From contig NZ_CP126889.1 of assembly GCF_030246845.1 (NCBI RefSeq), positions 620,001 through 684,000 of the forward strand: a stretch of DNA of 64,000 bases, given 5' to 3'. Position 1 is the stretch's first letter. Each line of letters opens with the position of its first letter. Positions 1 to 8,745 of the stretch are shown here, in pieces. A model generated the notes under the pieces. The model was not told the DNA's origin and did not search any database. It saw only the letters and a list, made by a program, of their open reading frames with translations. The stretch comes from Enhydrobacter sp. (GTDB lineage Bacteria; Pseudomonadota; Alphaproteobacteria; Reyranellales; Reyranellaceae). The position numbers and the translations under genes were made by a program.

Positions 1-782
1 TGATCCTGTTCCTCGTCCAGGCGCCGCAAATCCGCGAGACCGATCTCTCGAGCCTCGAGCTCATCGTCTATGGCGCGTCGCCCATTCCCGCCGAGCTGCT
101 GAAGCAGGCGATGGCCGTCTTCGGTTGCGGCTTCCAGCAGGTCTACGGCCTGACCGAGACGACCGGCGCCGTCACGCTCCTGCCCGCCGAGGATCACGAT
201 CCGGCCGATGCGAGGAAGCTCCTGTCCTGCGGCTATGCCCAGAAGGAGGTGGAGCTGAGAATCGTCGACGCGAACGGCCGCGAGCTGCCGGCCGGCGAGG
301 TGGGCGAGATCGCGATCCGCTCGTCCCAGGTCATGGCCGGCTACTGGAAGCTGCCGGAGGCAACGGGACGGGCCATCAATGGCGACTGGTTCCTGAGTGG
401 CGACGCGGGCTACCTCGACGACAAGGGCTACCTCTACATCCACGACCGCGTGAAGGACATGATCGTCTCGGGCGGCGAGAATATCTATCCGGCCGAGGTC
501 GAGAGCGCCCTGTTCGGCCATCCCGCCGTGGCCGACGTGGCCGTGATCGGCGTCCCCGACGAGCGCTGGGGCGAGGCGGTGAAGGCCATCGTCGTCAGGA
601 AGCCCGACGCCGCGGTGACCGCGGGAGAGCTGATCGAGTGGGCGCGAGCGAGGATTGCAGGCTACAAGCTTCCCAAGTCGATCGATTTCATCGACGCCCT
701 GCCCCGCAATCCCACCGGCAAGATCCTCAAGCGCGAGCTGCGCAAGGCCTACTGGGCGGACCAGGAACGGCAGATCAACTGA
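1..782 (+). CDS. Acyl-CoA synthetase / AMP-dependent ligase, C-terminal part (5' end outside window)
   Basis: The reading frame is open from base 3, so the start and the P-loop half lie upstream of the window. What remains is the end of the adenylating core and the mobile C-terminal domain of an ANL-superfamily ligase, which activates a carboxylic acid to acyl-AMP and then acyl-CoA. The adenylate-binding motif YGLTETTG, the hinge region after GDAGYLDD, the GGENIYPAEVE motif and the catalytic-lysine motif PTGKILKREL are all visible. The protein ends normally with TGA. The substrate cannot be read; fatty and aromatic acids are both possible. The APH-like kinase gene follows 128 bases downstream on the same strand. 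Confidence 0.9.
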   Translation, partial: ILFLVQAPQIRETDLSSLELIVYGASPIPAELLKQAMAVFGCGFQQVYGLTETTGAVTLLPAEDHDPADARKLLSCGYAQKEVELRIVDANGRELPAGEVGEIAIRSSQVMAGYWKLPEATGRAINGDWFLSGDAGYLDDKGYLYIHDRVKDMIVSGGENIYPAEVESALFGHPAVADVAVIGVPDERWGEAVKAIVVRKPDAAVTAGELIEWARARIAGYKLPKSIDFIDALPRNPTGKILKRELRKAYWADQERQIN

Positions 783-910
783 GGGCGGGGAAGCCGGCAG
801 CCGCCATCGGCGAGTCGCCACGCGGCATTCCGCCTCAAACATCCCTCGAAAAAATGGCCGGACGCGGCTAGAACGCCGGAATTCCCGAAACGATAGCCAT
901 CAGCCCGCCG

Positions 911-1975
911 ATGTCCGAACTGCCCTCGAACCTCACCCCCGTGCGCGACGCCCATGCCTTCGACGAGGGCCGGCTCACCGACTACCTGACGACCCATGTC
1001 GACGGCTGCCGCGGACCGCTGCGCGTCCTGCAGTTCGAGGGCGGCCAGAGCAATCCCACCTTCCATCTCACGGATGCCGGCGGGCGCATGTACGTGCTGC
1101 GCAAGAAGCCGCCGGGCAAGCTCCTGCCCTCGGCGCACCAGGTCGACCGCGAGTTCCGCGTCATCAAGGCGCTCTCGGACCACACTGACGTACCCGTGCC
1201 GAAGCCCTACCTGCTCTGCCAGGACGGCGCCGTGATCGGCACCACCTTCTACGTCATGGAGTACATGCCCGGCCGCATCTTCGCCGATCCCAAGATGCCG
1301 GGCGTGTCGCCGGCCGAGCGCGGCCGGATCTTCGACTCGATGAACGACGTGCTGGCCCGCATCCACAATGTCGACTATCGCGCCGTCGGCCTGGGCGACT
1401 ACGGTCGCGAGGGACAGTATATCCCGCGCCAGATCGCGCGCTGGTCCAGCCAGTACGACCTCTCGCGCACCGAGCACATCGAGGCGATGGAGCTCCTGAA
1501 GCAGTGGCTGCCCGCCAATATCCCGCCCGGCGACGAGACGCGCATCAATCACGGCGACTATCGCCTCGGCAACACGGTCGTCCATCCCACCGAGCCGCGC
1601 ATCGTCGCGGTGCTCGACTGGGAGCTCAGCACGCTCGGCCATCCGCTGGCCGACCTCGGCTACAACTGCATGATGTACCATTTCGGCGAGGGCTTCGGCG
1701 CCTCGGGCGGCTATGCCGGCATGGACCTCGCGGCGTTCGGCATCCCGACCGAGGCGGAGTATCTCGCCGCCTATGCGCGCCGCACCGGCCGCAGCGGCAT
1801 CGAGCACTGGGACTTCTATCTCGCCTTCTCGCTGTTCCGCCTCGCCGCGATCGTGCAGGGCGTCTACAAGCGCGGCCTCGACGGCAACGCCTCCTCGACC
1901 ACCGCGACCAAGTACGGCAATCGCTGCAAGGCGATGGCCGATCTCGGCTGGTCGATGGTGCAGGCCCGCGCCTGA
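911..1975 (+). CDS. Phosphotransferase (APH/ACAD10-type) family protein
   Basis: 354 residues of the aminoglycoside-phosphotransferase-like kinase fold. The Brenner motif HGDYRLGN carries the catalytic Asp216 and Asn221, and VLDWE carries the metal-binding Asp236. Conserved text such as STLGHPLADLGY is typical of the subfamily related to the N-terminal kinase domain of ACAD10/ACAD11, which in bacteria usually sits beside acyl-CoA ligases and dehydrogenases. The upstream acyl-CoA ligase fits this. By analogy it may phosphorylate a hydroxyacyl-CoA rather than an antibiotic; that is inference. No strong ribosome site precedes the ATG, so the exact start is slightly uncertain. Its stop codon lies in a hairpin shared with the convergent lipoprotein gene. 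Confidence 0.85.
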   Translation: MSELPSNLTPVRDAHAFDEGRLTDYLTTHVDGCRGPLRVLQFEGGQSNPTFHLTDAGGRMYVLRKKPPGKLLPSAHQVDREFRVIKALSDHTDVPVPKPYLLCQDGAVIGTTFYVMEYMPGRIFADPKMPGVSPAERGRIFDSMNDVLARIHNVDYRAVGLGDYGREGQYIPRQIARWSSQYDLSRTEHIEAMELLKQWLPANIPPGDETRINHGDYRLGNTVVHPTEPRIVAVLDWELSTLGHPLADLGYNCMMYHFGEGFGASGGYAGMDLAAFGIPTEAEYLAAYARRTGRSGIEHWDFYLAFSLFRLAAIVQGVYKRGLDGNASSTTATKYGNRCKAMADLGWSMVQARA

Positions 1976-1992
1976 GCCGTTGCCCGCTCAGG
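1971..1992. terminator. Hairpin spanning two convergent stop codons
   Basis: A perfect 7-bp stem (CCTGAGC / GCTCAGG) with an 8-base loop covers the TGA of the plus-strand kinase gene and the TGA of the minus-strand lipoprotein gene. There is no T-tract on either side, so it is at best a weak or factor-assisted bidirectional terminator. Only 12 bases separate the two stop codons. Confidence 0.45.
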
Positions 1993-2719
1993 GCTCGTCG
2001 GCGACCGGCACCATCGACGTGTCGTTGCCGACCGGGCAGTGGGCGCTGTCGACGACGACGTTGGCGGGATTGCGGAACTTGCTGATGTCGGCCGCCGTCT
2101 GCTCGGTCGGCACTCCGGGCGGCGGCGTGCGCAGCGTCCAGGAGACCAGCTTCTTGATGACGCTGCCCAGCGCCTGGTCGATCGCCTCCACGACCTTCGG
2201 CACCTTGTCGGCCCGCGCCCGCACGCAGCGCTCGAACGTCGCCTCGCCGATGATCTGGCGGTTCGGCATCTGCACCAGCTTGGCGACGATGCGCACATGC
2301 GCGATCGGCGGGGTGCCGTAGTAGTACATCGCCTCGAAATCGCGCAGGTCCGGCTGCAGCAGATAGTTGGGCACGAGGGCGATCGACTCGCGCGCCACGG
2401 CAATGATCTTGCGCGAGTTCTCGAACGAATCGACGATGCGCGTCTGCACCATCAACGGCGCCCGGTCCGTCCAGGCCGACTTCGCGTAGTAGTCGAACGA
2501 CGTTGGCGACTGGGCGATGGCGATGCGGCCGGTATTGAGATTGGCCGCCGCCGCCGGGACCTCGACCGAGAGCTGCCAGCGCACGCTCGGCAGGCCGGGA
2601 TCGAAGGTGCTCTTGGGCGTCACCTGGTAGAGGTTGGTCGGCTCTTCCACCGCCTGGATCAGCGAACAGCCGGCCAGCAGCAGCGACGCGGCCGCCACGG
2701 CCGCGGTAAGGCGTATCAT
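1988..2719 (-). CDS. ABC-type transport auxiliary lipoprotein (MCE operon, PqiC-like)
   Basis: 243 residues with a lipoprotein signal peptide: a short basic start, a hydrophobic run and the lipobox LLLAGC with Cys18 as the lipidated residue. The remainder resembles the ABC_trans_aux (PqiC/YmbA-like) family, which is anchored in the outer membrane and partners MCE proteins. It is the last gene of a four-gene minus-strand operon. Its ATG overlaps the TGA of the MCE gene (ATGA), which implies translational coupling. Likely role: the outer-membrane side of a lipid-transport bridge. The gene order supports this more strongly than the sequence, which is weakly conserved in the family. Confidence 0.85.
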   Translation of the reverse strand: MIRLTAAVAAASLLLAGCSLIQAVEEPTNLYQVTPKSTFDPGLPSVRWQLSVEVPAAAANLNTGRIAIAQSPTSFDYYAKSAWTDRAPLMVQTRIVDSFENSRKIIAVARESIALVPNYLLQPDLRDFEAMYYYGTPPIAHVRIVAKLVQMPNRQIIGEATFERCVRARADKVPKVVEAIDQALGSVIKKLVSWTLRTPPPGVPTEQTAADISKFRNPANVVVDSAHCPVGNDTSMVPVADEP

Positions 2720-3750
2720 TTGGGCGTGTATCCCTGCTTGCCGCTGAACACGAAGCCCGCCGGATCGCGCTCGAGCTTGGTCGCGATGATGTTCAGATTG
2801 GCCGTCAGCTCCCGCAGCTCGCGGATGGCGAGCGAGAACTCGGTGAGGCCCGTCTGGGAGAATTGCTGCACCGGCCCCCGCGTCGCGGTCAGCAGCTTGT
2901 TGATCTGGCCCGCCGCGCTGTTGATGTTGGCGAGGGCCACCTTCGCCTCGTCGACGGTCTTGGCCAGCTCGCCGCGCTCCTTGCCGGCCAGCGCCTTGCG
3001 GGTCTGCGCATCCTGCGGCCCGAGCTCCATGGCCATCAGGCTGAGCGAATCGGAAAGCCTGTTGAGCCTCTCGAAGGTCTGATGGAAGTCGGCGACGGCA
3101 GAGGGGAGCTGGGCGAGCGCCGACTGAATCGCCGCGTCCTGCTTGGCGATGCCGCCCGTCACGGTCGAGAGATTGCGCATCGTGTCGCCCAGCGCGGCGA
3201 TGTTCTCGTCGCTCAAGAGCGCGTTCAGGCGATCCACCGTGACGCTCGCCTTGGTCAGCAGGGCCTGGGCCGAGGTCGAGGTCGCCTGCAGGAAGGACGC
3301 GCCCTCGCGGATCTCCGGATACGGCTTGTCGCCCAGCTTCTTCTTCGGCATGACCTGGTCGGATTCGAGGCGGCCGACGATCTGGATGTAGGCAGCGCCG
3401 GCGATGAAGGGCTTCTCGAACACGGCATAAGACCGCTCGCGAATGTCGATGTGGGAATCGACGGCAACCGTCACCTCGATCTTCTCGGTCAGCCGCTCGT
3501 GGCCGGTGCTGCGCTGGACGTCGCGCCGCGAGGTGAGCGCGATGTTCTGCACGCGGCCCACGCGCAGGCCGCGGTAGTAGACCGGCGAGTCGACGCTCAA
3601 CCCCTGCACGTCGCCCGAGAACAGGATCACGTAGTAGGCATAGGAGGTCTGATCGCCCTCGCGCAGCTTCCAGATGACGAAGCCGACGAGGGAAACGACG
3701 AACAGGATCATCGCCGCGCCGATCAGCACGTATGGCGATCTATTTTCCAT
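2716..3750 (-). CDS. MCE family protein (MlaD-like lipid-binding subunit)
   Basis: 344 residues. An N-terminal membrane anchor (about residues 7-29) is followed by an MCE domain (about 40-130; SPVYYRGLRVGRV is characteristic) and a long helical C-terminal region, as in single-MCE proteins of alphaproteobacterial Mla-like systems. These form periplasmic rings that hold lipids extracted from, or delivered to, the inner membrane. The start MENRSPY was chosen because upstream in-frame codons read through the ATPase tail as non-MCE sequence. The gene overlaps the ATPase gene by 11 bases and the lipoprotein gene by 4. Confidence 0.92.
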   Translation of the reverse strand: MENRSPYVLIGAAMILFVVSLVGFVIWKLREGDQTSYAYYVILFSGDVQGLSVDSPVYYRGLRVGRVQNIALTSRRDVQRSTGHERLTEKIEVTVAVDSHIDIRERSYAVFEKPFIAGAAYIQIVGRLESDQVMPKKKLGDKPYPEIREGASFLQATSTSAQALLTKASVTVDRLNALLSDENIAALGDTMRNLSTVTGGIAKQDAAIQSALAQLPSAVADFHQTFERLNRLSDSLSLMAMELGPQDAQTRKALAGKERGELAKTVDEAKVALANINSAAGQINKLLTATRGPVQQFSQTGLTEFSLAIRELRELTANLNIIATKLERDPAGFVFSGKQGYTPK

Positions 3751-4594
3751 TGTACGCTGCTTTTCGCTCCTGCCCCGCCGCCGCGGCCCGCCCGCGCGGC
3801 CCGCGGAAATACTCCTGCACCCATGGATGATCGTAGGCCAGCAATTCGTCCATCGTACCCGCCACGACACGCTTGTCGAGCAGTACGGCGATCCGGTCGC
3901 ACACGGCATGGAGACTGTCGAGATCGTGCGTCACCATCAGCACCGACAGGCCGAGACTTTGCTGCAGCTCCCGGACCAGCTCGTCGTAATGGGCGGCACC
4001 GATCGGATCGAGACCGGCCGTTGGCTCGTCGAGGAACAGGAGTTCGGGATCGAGGGCGAGAGCGCGCGCGAGGCTCGCCCGCTTGCGCATGCCGCCGGAC
4101 AGTTCCGACGGCTTCTTCTCGGCGGTATCGGGCGGCAGGCCGACCAGCGCGATCTTGAGAGCGGCGATGCAGCGCATGACCTCCTCGTCCAGCCCGGCGT
4201 GCTCGCGGATCGGCACCATGATGTTCTCGGCCACCGTGAGCGAGGAGAACAGTGCGCCATCCTGGAACTGCACGCCGATATGCGCCTGCAGGGCGTGCTC
4301 CGCCTTGCCGTGCAGGTGACGCGTATCGGTGCCGAGGACCTCGATCTGTCCGCGCCGCGCGGGATTGAGGCCGATGATGGTGCGCAACAGCACCGACTTG
4401 CCGGTGCCCGAGCCGCCGACGAGGCCGACGACCTCTCCGCGAAACATGTCGAAATCGAGACGGTCGTGGATCACGTTGTCGCCGAACTGCGTCCGCACGT
4501 CGCGCAGCCTCAGGACGACGTCGCGCCCGTCGCGGTGGTCGACGAGCTGCCCGCCCTGCGCCATCGCCTGCTCGGCCGTCGCACTCCGGACCAT
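3740..4594 (-). CDS. ABC transporter ATP-binding protein (MlaF-like)
   Basis: 284 residues. Walker A GGSGTGKSV (about 60-68), the MlaF-type signature ELSGGMRKR (about 164-172), Walker B LLFLDEP (about 185-191) and the switch histidine in VTHD (His223) are all present, so it should be active. It energises lipid movement by the MlaE-type permease encoded immediately upstream. ATG and the upstream TGA share one base (TGATG). The C-terminus is longer and more basic than in MlaF of E. coli and runs 11 bases into the MCE gene. Confidence 0.93.
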   Translation of the reverse strand: MVRSATAEQAMAQGGQLVDHRDGRDVVLRLRDVRTQFGDNVIHDRLDFDMFRGEVVGLVGGSGTGKSVLLRTIIGLNPARRGQIEVLGTDTRHLHGKAEHALQAHIGVQFQDGALFSSLTVAENIMVPIREHAGLDEEVMRCIAALKIALVGLPPDTAEKKPSELSGGMRKRASLARALALDPELLFLDEPTAGLDPIGAAHYDELVRELQQSLGLSVLMVTHDLDSLHAVCDRIAVLLDKRVVAGTMDELLAYDHPWVQEYFRGPRGRAAAAGQERKAAYNGK

Positions 4595-5709
4595 CACACG
4601 CCCGCGAGCAGGAAGATGACGGAGAACACCGCGTCCAGCACGATGACGCAGAAGATCGATTCGACAACCGAGCGGGTCGTGAGCTGGCCGACGCTCTCGG
4701 CGCTGCCGCGCACCTGCAGCCCCTCGAAGCAGCCGATCGCGGCGATGATCATGCCGAACACCGGCGCCTTGATCATGCCGGTGTAGAAGTGCCAGATGCC
4801 GACGGTGTCGCGCAGGCGGGCGAAGAACTGCACGAAAGTGAAGTCGAGATAGACGGTGCAGGCCACCGCGCCGCCGAGCAGGCCGGCCATGTCGCCCCAG
4901 AAGACGAGAAGCGGCATCGAGATCAGCAGCGCCACGATCCGCGGCAGGACCAGCCATTCGATCGGATTGAGCCCGATCGTGCGCATGGCGTCGATTTCCT
5001 GATTGACCTGCATCGTGCCGATCTGGGCGGTGAAGGCGCTGCCCGACCGGCCGGCCACGATGATGGCCGTGAGCAGCACGCCCAGCTCGCGGAAGATGCC
5101 GATGCCGACCGCCTCGACCGTGAAGGTCTCGGCGCCGAACTGCCTGAGCTGCTGCACGCCCTGGTAGGCGATCACCACGCCGATCAGGAAGCAGAGGACG
5201 CCGACGATGACGAGCGCCTTGACCCACACCTCGTACATCTGCCGTACCACGGCGGCAGGCCGGAAGCGCTTCGGATGGGCGAATGCCCCGAGGACGACCA
5301 CCAGGGTCTCGCCGAAGAACGCGCAGAGGGCGATGATCTGCTGGTAGATGTGGACAAGGCCCTGGCCCACCTCGGCCAGCCAGTGCGACAGCCAGTCGAC
5401 ATGCGGTTCGGGCGGCGTCTGCACATTGTGCTCCTGCACCACCCGGAAAAGATCGGCCTGGCCCTGCTCCTTCGCCCGGACCTCGGTGTCCTGGCCGCCG
5501 CCGGCAAGATGCAGAAGCTCCAGCACGCCCGCCGTGTCGAGGCGCCCCACATCCGTGATATCGATGAGATCCGGCCGGCGTTGCACCACAGTTGCGCGGC
5601 GCTCACGGCGGCGCAGCGCGCGAAGACTGAAGACGGTCCAGTTGCCCGACGCCTGCAGGACGGAAGCGCCGTCCCGCTCGACGTATCTGAAGGTTGGGGC
5701 CGAAGGCAT
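4594..5709 (-). CDS. MlaE-family ABC permease with N-terminal STAS-like domain
   Basis: 371 residues. About the first 100 form a STAS-like domain (DLIDITDVGRLDTAGVLEL region), and the rest is a MlaE permease with five or more hydrophobic segments and the conserved cytoplasmic loop GTMQVNQEIDAMRTIG. In gammaproteobacteria the STAS domain is the separate protein MlaB; here it is fused, as is common in alphaproteobacteria. First gene of the permease-ATPase-MCE-lipoprotein operon, which probably moves phospholipid or another hydrophobic compound between membranes. Direction of transport cannot be read from sequence. Confidence 0.93.
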   Translation of the reverse strand: MPSAPTFRYVERDGASVLQASGNWTVFSLRALRRRERRATVVQRRPDLIDITDVGRLDTAGVLELLHLAGGGQDTEVRAKEQGQADLFRVVQEHNVQTPPEPHVDWLSHWLAEVGQGLVHIYQQIIALCAFFGETLVVVLGAFAHPKRFRPAAVVRQMYEVWVKALVIVGVLCFLIGVVIAYQGVQQLRQFGAETFTVEAVGIGIFRELGVLLTAIIVAGRSGSAFTAQIGTMQVNQEIDAMRTIGLNPIEWLVLPRIVALLISMPLLVFWGDMAGLLGGAVACTVYLDFTFVQFFARLRDTVGIWHFYTGMIKAPVFGMIIAAIGCFEGLQVRGSAESVGQLTTRSVVESIFCVIVLDAVFSVIFLLAGV

Positions 5710-5805
5710 CGGACGGATTAGTCGCGGCGCGCGTTCGGCCTGTCAATCGGCATGGCGAATTGCGTCGCCGCCGAGCCGCTGGCACGATCCCGCGCGGAGG
5801 AACCG

Positions 5806-6627
5806 ATGGGCAGATGGCCGGTGCTCGACGAGATCGCGATGATCGACGAGCCGATCGACGACGAGAGCTACGACCGCCGGCTGAAGGAGCTGCAGCACCG
5901 GCTGCTGGACCTCCAGGTGCATCACATGCGCACCGGCGGACGGGTGATCATCGGCATCGACGGCTGGGATGCCGCCGGCAAGGGCGGTTCCATCCAGCGC
6001 ATCATCTACGGCCTGGAGCCGCGCTCGACCCATGTCTGGCGCATCGGCGCGCCGACGCCGGCCGAGCAGGGCCGGCACTATCTCTGGCGCTTCTGGGAGC
6101 GACTGCCGGCGCCCGGCAACTGGTCGATCTTCGACCGCACGTGGTATGGCCGCGTGCTGGTCGAACGCATCGAGAGGTTCTGCGACGAAGCCGCCTGGAA
6201 GCGCGCCTACCGCGAGATCAACGAGTTCGAGCGTCAGCTCGCCGACGACGGCGTGCGCATCGTCAAGCTGCTCTTCCACATCAGCGCCAAGGAGCAGAAG
6301 GAGCGGATGATCGACCGGCTGCGCAAACCCTACAAGCGTCACAAGGTCGGGCTCGAGGATTTCCGCAACATCGCCAAGCGCAAGCAGTATCTCGAAGCCT
6401 ACAAGGACATGCTGGACAAGACCGACACCGACCATGCGCCGTGGCACGTCATCGCCACGGACGACAAGAAGCAGGCCCGGCTCGCCGCCTTGGGTGTCGT
6501 CGCCGAGACCCTGAGCCGGGGCGTGAACATTTCCGAGCACGAACTCGACCCGCGCATCGCCGAGGCAGCCTATAAGCTTTGGGGCTGGCGCCTCGGCGAC
6601 GGGAAGAACGGCGGCGGCAAGAAGTGA
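5806..6627 (+). CDS. Polyphosphate kinase 2 family protein
   Basis: 273 residues of the PPK2 fold, which transfers phosphate between polyphosphate and nucleotides. Walker A is GWDAAGKGG (53-61), and the Walker B/lid region starts FDRTWYGRVLVERI (from about 109). The wording of the second motif recalls polyphosphate:AMP phosphotransferases, but this protein has one domain only; the nucleotide class is not certain. An ATG 54 bases further upstream is possible. I chose 5806 because GGAGG sits five bases before it. The stop overlaps the GTG of the MFS gene (GTGA), so the two are likely co-transcribed. Confidence 0.9.
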   Translation: MGRWPVLDEIAMIDEPIDDESYDRRLKELQHRLLDLQVHHMRTGGRVIIGIDGWDAAGKGGSIQRIIYGLEPRSTHVWRIGAPTPAEQGRHYLWRFWERLPAPGNWSIFDRTWYGRVLVERIERFCDEAAWKRAYREINEFERQLADDGVRIVKLLFHISAKEQKERMIDRLRKPYKRHKVGLEDFRNIAKRKQYLEAYKDMLDKTDTDHAPWHVIATDDKKQARLAALGVVAETLSRGVNISEHELDPRIAEAAYKLWGWRLGDGKNGGGKK

Positions 6628-7862
6628 CCCCCGCGCGCGCTTTCGCCGGCTGGCGTGTCGTGGCCGGCGCGTTCCTCTGCATGCTGACGGGCTATGCCGT
6701 CGCCTATTCCTTCGCCGCCTTCTTCGGGCCGCTCGAGGCGGAGTTCGGCGCCCAGCGCGGCGATACCTCGCTCGTCTTCTCGATCGCGGCCTTCCTTTAT
6801 TTCCTGCTCGGCCTGCCGGCCGGCCTGATCGCCGACCGGGTCGGGCCGCGGCCGGTCGTGACGGGCGGCCTGCTGATCGTCGCGCTCGGCCTGGTGATCG
6901 CCGCGCAGGCCAACGCTTTGTGGCAGGTCTACCTCGGCTACAGCCTCGGCGTCGGCCTTGGCGTCGGCCTCTCCTATGTCCCGAGCGTCACCGCGGTCCA
7001 ACACTGGTTCGTGCGCCGGCGCGGCACGGCGAGCGGCATTGCGGTCGCCGGCATCGGCGTCGGCACCTTGATCGGCGCGCCGCTCGCGAACACGCTGATT
7101 GGCCATATCGGCTGGCGCCACGCCTATCTCGTCCTGGCCGGCCTCACGGCGCTGGGCGCGATCGTCGCCGGCCTCCTGATCCGCCGCGATCCGCACTTCT
7201 ACGGCATGGAGCCGGACGGCGAGCCGGTACCGCCCGGCGGCGCGCCGGCCGCACCTTCTGGCCTGACCCTCGGCGAGGCGGTTCGGACCAGCCCCTTCTG
7301 GGCGGTGTATGTGGCGGCCCTTCTGATGTCCTTCGGCCTGTTCACGCCTTTCGTCCATCTCGTGCCCTACAGCCGCGACGTCGGGCTGGGGGCAGGATTC
7401 GGCGTGCTGCTGATCACCCTGCTGGGCGTCGGCAGCACCGTCGGCCGTTTCCTGTTCGCGACCGTCACGCCCTGGCTCGGCCGGCGGCTTTCCTTCGCCC
7501 TGATGTTCGTCGGCGCGGGGGCGATGCTGGTCGTCTGGTCGTTCTCCACGACCGCGCCCGCCCTGATCCTTTTCGCCTTGCTCTTCGGCGCCTTCTACGG
7601 CGGCTTCGTCGCCATCGCACCCTCGCTTGCCGCCGACTATTTCGGCGGCCGTTCGCTGGGCGCGGTCATCGGTGCCCTCTATAGCGGTGTCGCCTTCGGC
7701 GCCCTGCTCGGCTCGCCGGCCGCGGGCTATGCCTACGACTTCTTCGGCTCCTACGCCGGCGCGATCCTGGCCGGGGCGCTCCTGTGCTTCGTGGGTTTCG
7801 CGATCATGCTCCTCGCGCCGGAACCGGCGCGCTGGCTGGAGAGGCGTGCACCATCGCGCTGA
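6624..7862 (+). CDS. MFS transporter (OFA/monocarboxylate-type)
   Basis: 412 residues with about twelve hydrophobic segments, and the MFS loop motif DRVGPRPV between TM2 and TM3. The opening GWRVVAGAFLCMLTGYA and general layout match the oxalate/formate antiporter-like branch, which carries small organic anions. The start is GTG at 6624 overlapping the PPK2 stop; an in-frame ATG 45 bases upstream lies inside the PPK2 gene and would add a charged non-MFS tail. The 3' end overlaps rlmJ, on the opposite strand, by 59 bases. Substrate unknown. Confidence 0.88.
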   Translation: MTPARAFAGWRVVAGAFLCMLTGYAVAYSFAAFFGPLEAEFGAQRGDTSLVFSIAAFLYFLLGLPAGLIADRVGPRPVVTGGLLIVALGLVIAAQANALWQVYLGYSLGVGLGVGLSYVPSVTAVQHWFVRRRGTASGIAVAGIGVGTLIGAPLANTLIGHIGWRHAYLVLAGLTALGAIVAGLLIRRDPHFYGMEPDGEPVPPGGAPAAPSGLTLGEAVRTSPFWAVYVAALLMSFGLFTPFVHLVPYSRDVGLGAGFGVLLITLLGVGSTVGRFLFATVTPWLGRRLSFALMFVGAGAMLVVWSFSTTAPALILFALLFGAFYGGFVAIAPSLAADYFGGRSLGAVIGALYSGVAFGALLGSPAAGYAYDFFGSYAGAILAGALLCFVGFAIMLLAPEPARWLERRAPSR

Positions 7863-8670
7863 CCCCGCGGCCGAGGTGGGCCGCGACCCAGGGTAGCGCC
7901 TCGCGCATCGCCTCCTCGAATTTCCAGGGCGGATTGATCACGGTGAGACCGCAGGCTGCGAGCTTGCCGGGCGCAGCCGCCTCGCCGAGCTTCAGGTCGA
8001 GCGTCACCAGGCTCGTCCGCTGCGGCGGCGTTGCGAGCGTGGGCGCCGTGGCGTCCTTGACCGGATACCAGGCCGCGTAGCATCCGGTGGCGAAGCGGCG
8101 CAGACCGTGTCGCAAGGCGCGCGCCACGCGGTCGAGTTCGTCGACAGCCTCGAACGGCGGATCGATCAGGACGAGGCCGCGTCGCTCCGGCGGCGGCAGC
8201 AGCGCCTTCAGCACCCGGTAGCCGTCGGCATGGCGCACCTCGACGGCGCGATCGCCGGCGAATTCCCGCTTGAGCGCCAGCGCCGCCCCCGGATGCAGCT
8301 CGCAGGCCACGAACCGGTCGCCCGGTCGCAGGCCGGCGCGGATCAGGCGCGGCGAGCCAGGATAGTGCCGCAGCGCGTCTTGCGGCGGACCGAACTTGCG
8401 GTCGTAGGCCGCGACAGCCGCAAGGTAGCGCGCCACGGCCGGCGGCATGCCGGTCCGGTCCGCTGCGGCAAGGCGCAGGATGCCGGCTTCGGCCTCGCCC
8501 GTGCGCCGTGCCTGCTCGCCGACCAGGTCGTAACCGCCGGCGCCGGCGTGCGTGTCGAGCACGAACAGACCTTTGTCCTTGGCCGTCAGGAGCCGCAGGA
8601 GCTCGACCAGGGCGACGTGCTTCAGCACGTCGGCGAAGTTGCCGGCATGGAAGCCGTGGCGATAGTTCAT
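7804..8670 (-). CDS. rlmJ: 23S rRNA (adenine(2030)-N(6))-methyltransferase RlmJ
   Basis: 288 residues. The N-terminus MNYRHGFHAGNFADVLKH is the hallmark of RlmJ. It also has the S-adenosylmethionine loop HAGAGGYD (41-48) and the N6-adenine methyltransferase motif DPPF (170-173). It methylates A2030 of 23S rRNA (E. coli numbering). The ATG at 8670 is preferred over the adjacent GTG at 8673 because AAAGG is six bases upstream and family members begin with a single Met before the YRH motif. It is a stand-alone gene, convergent with and overlapping the MFS gene by 59 bases. Confidence 0.95.
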   Translation of the reverse strand: MNYRHGFHAGNFADVLKHVALVELLRLLTAKDKGLFVLDTHAGAGGYDLVGEQARRTGEAEAGILRLAAADRTGMPPAVARYLAAVAAYDRKFGPPQDALRHYPGSPRLIRAGLRPGDRFVACELHPGAALALKREFAGDRAVEVRHADGYRVLKALLPPPERRGLVLIDPPFEAVDELDRVARALRHGLRRFATGCYAAWYPVKDATAPTLATPPQRTSLVTLDLKLGEAAAPGKLAACGLTVINPPWKFEEAMREALPWVAAHLGRGVSAMVHASPASAPVPARGA

Positions 8671-8745
8671 CACGTGCCTTTCATCATGTGCCTATAGCAT
8701 CGGGGCCGCGGTTCGTGCTTCAACCCTCCGACAAAGGGGGACCGC

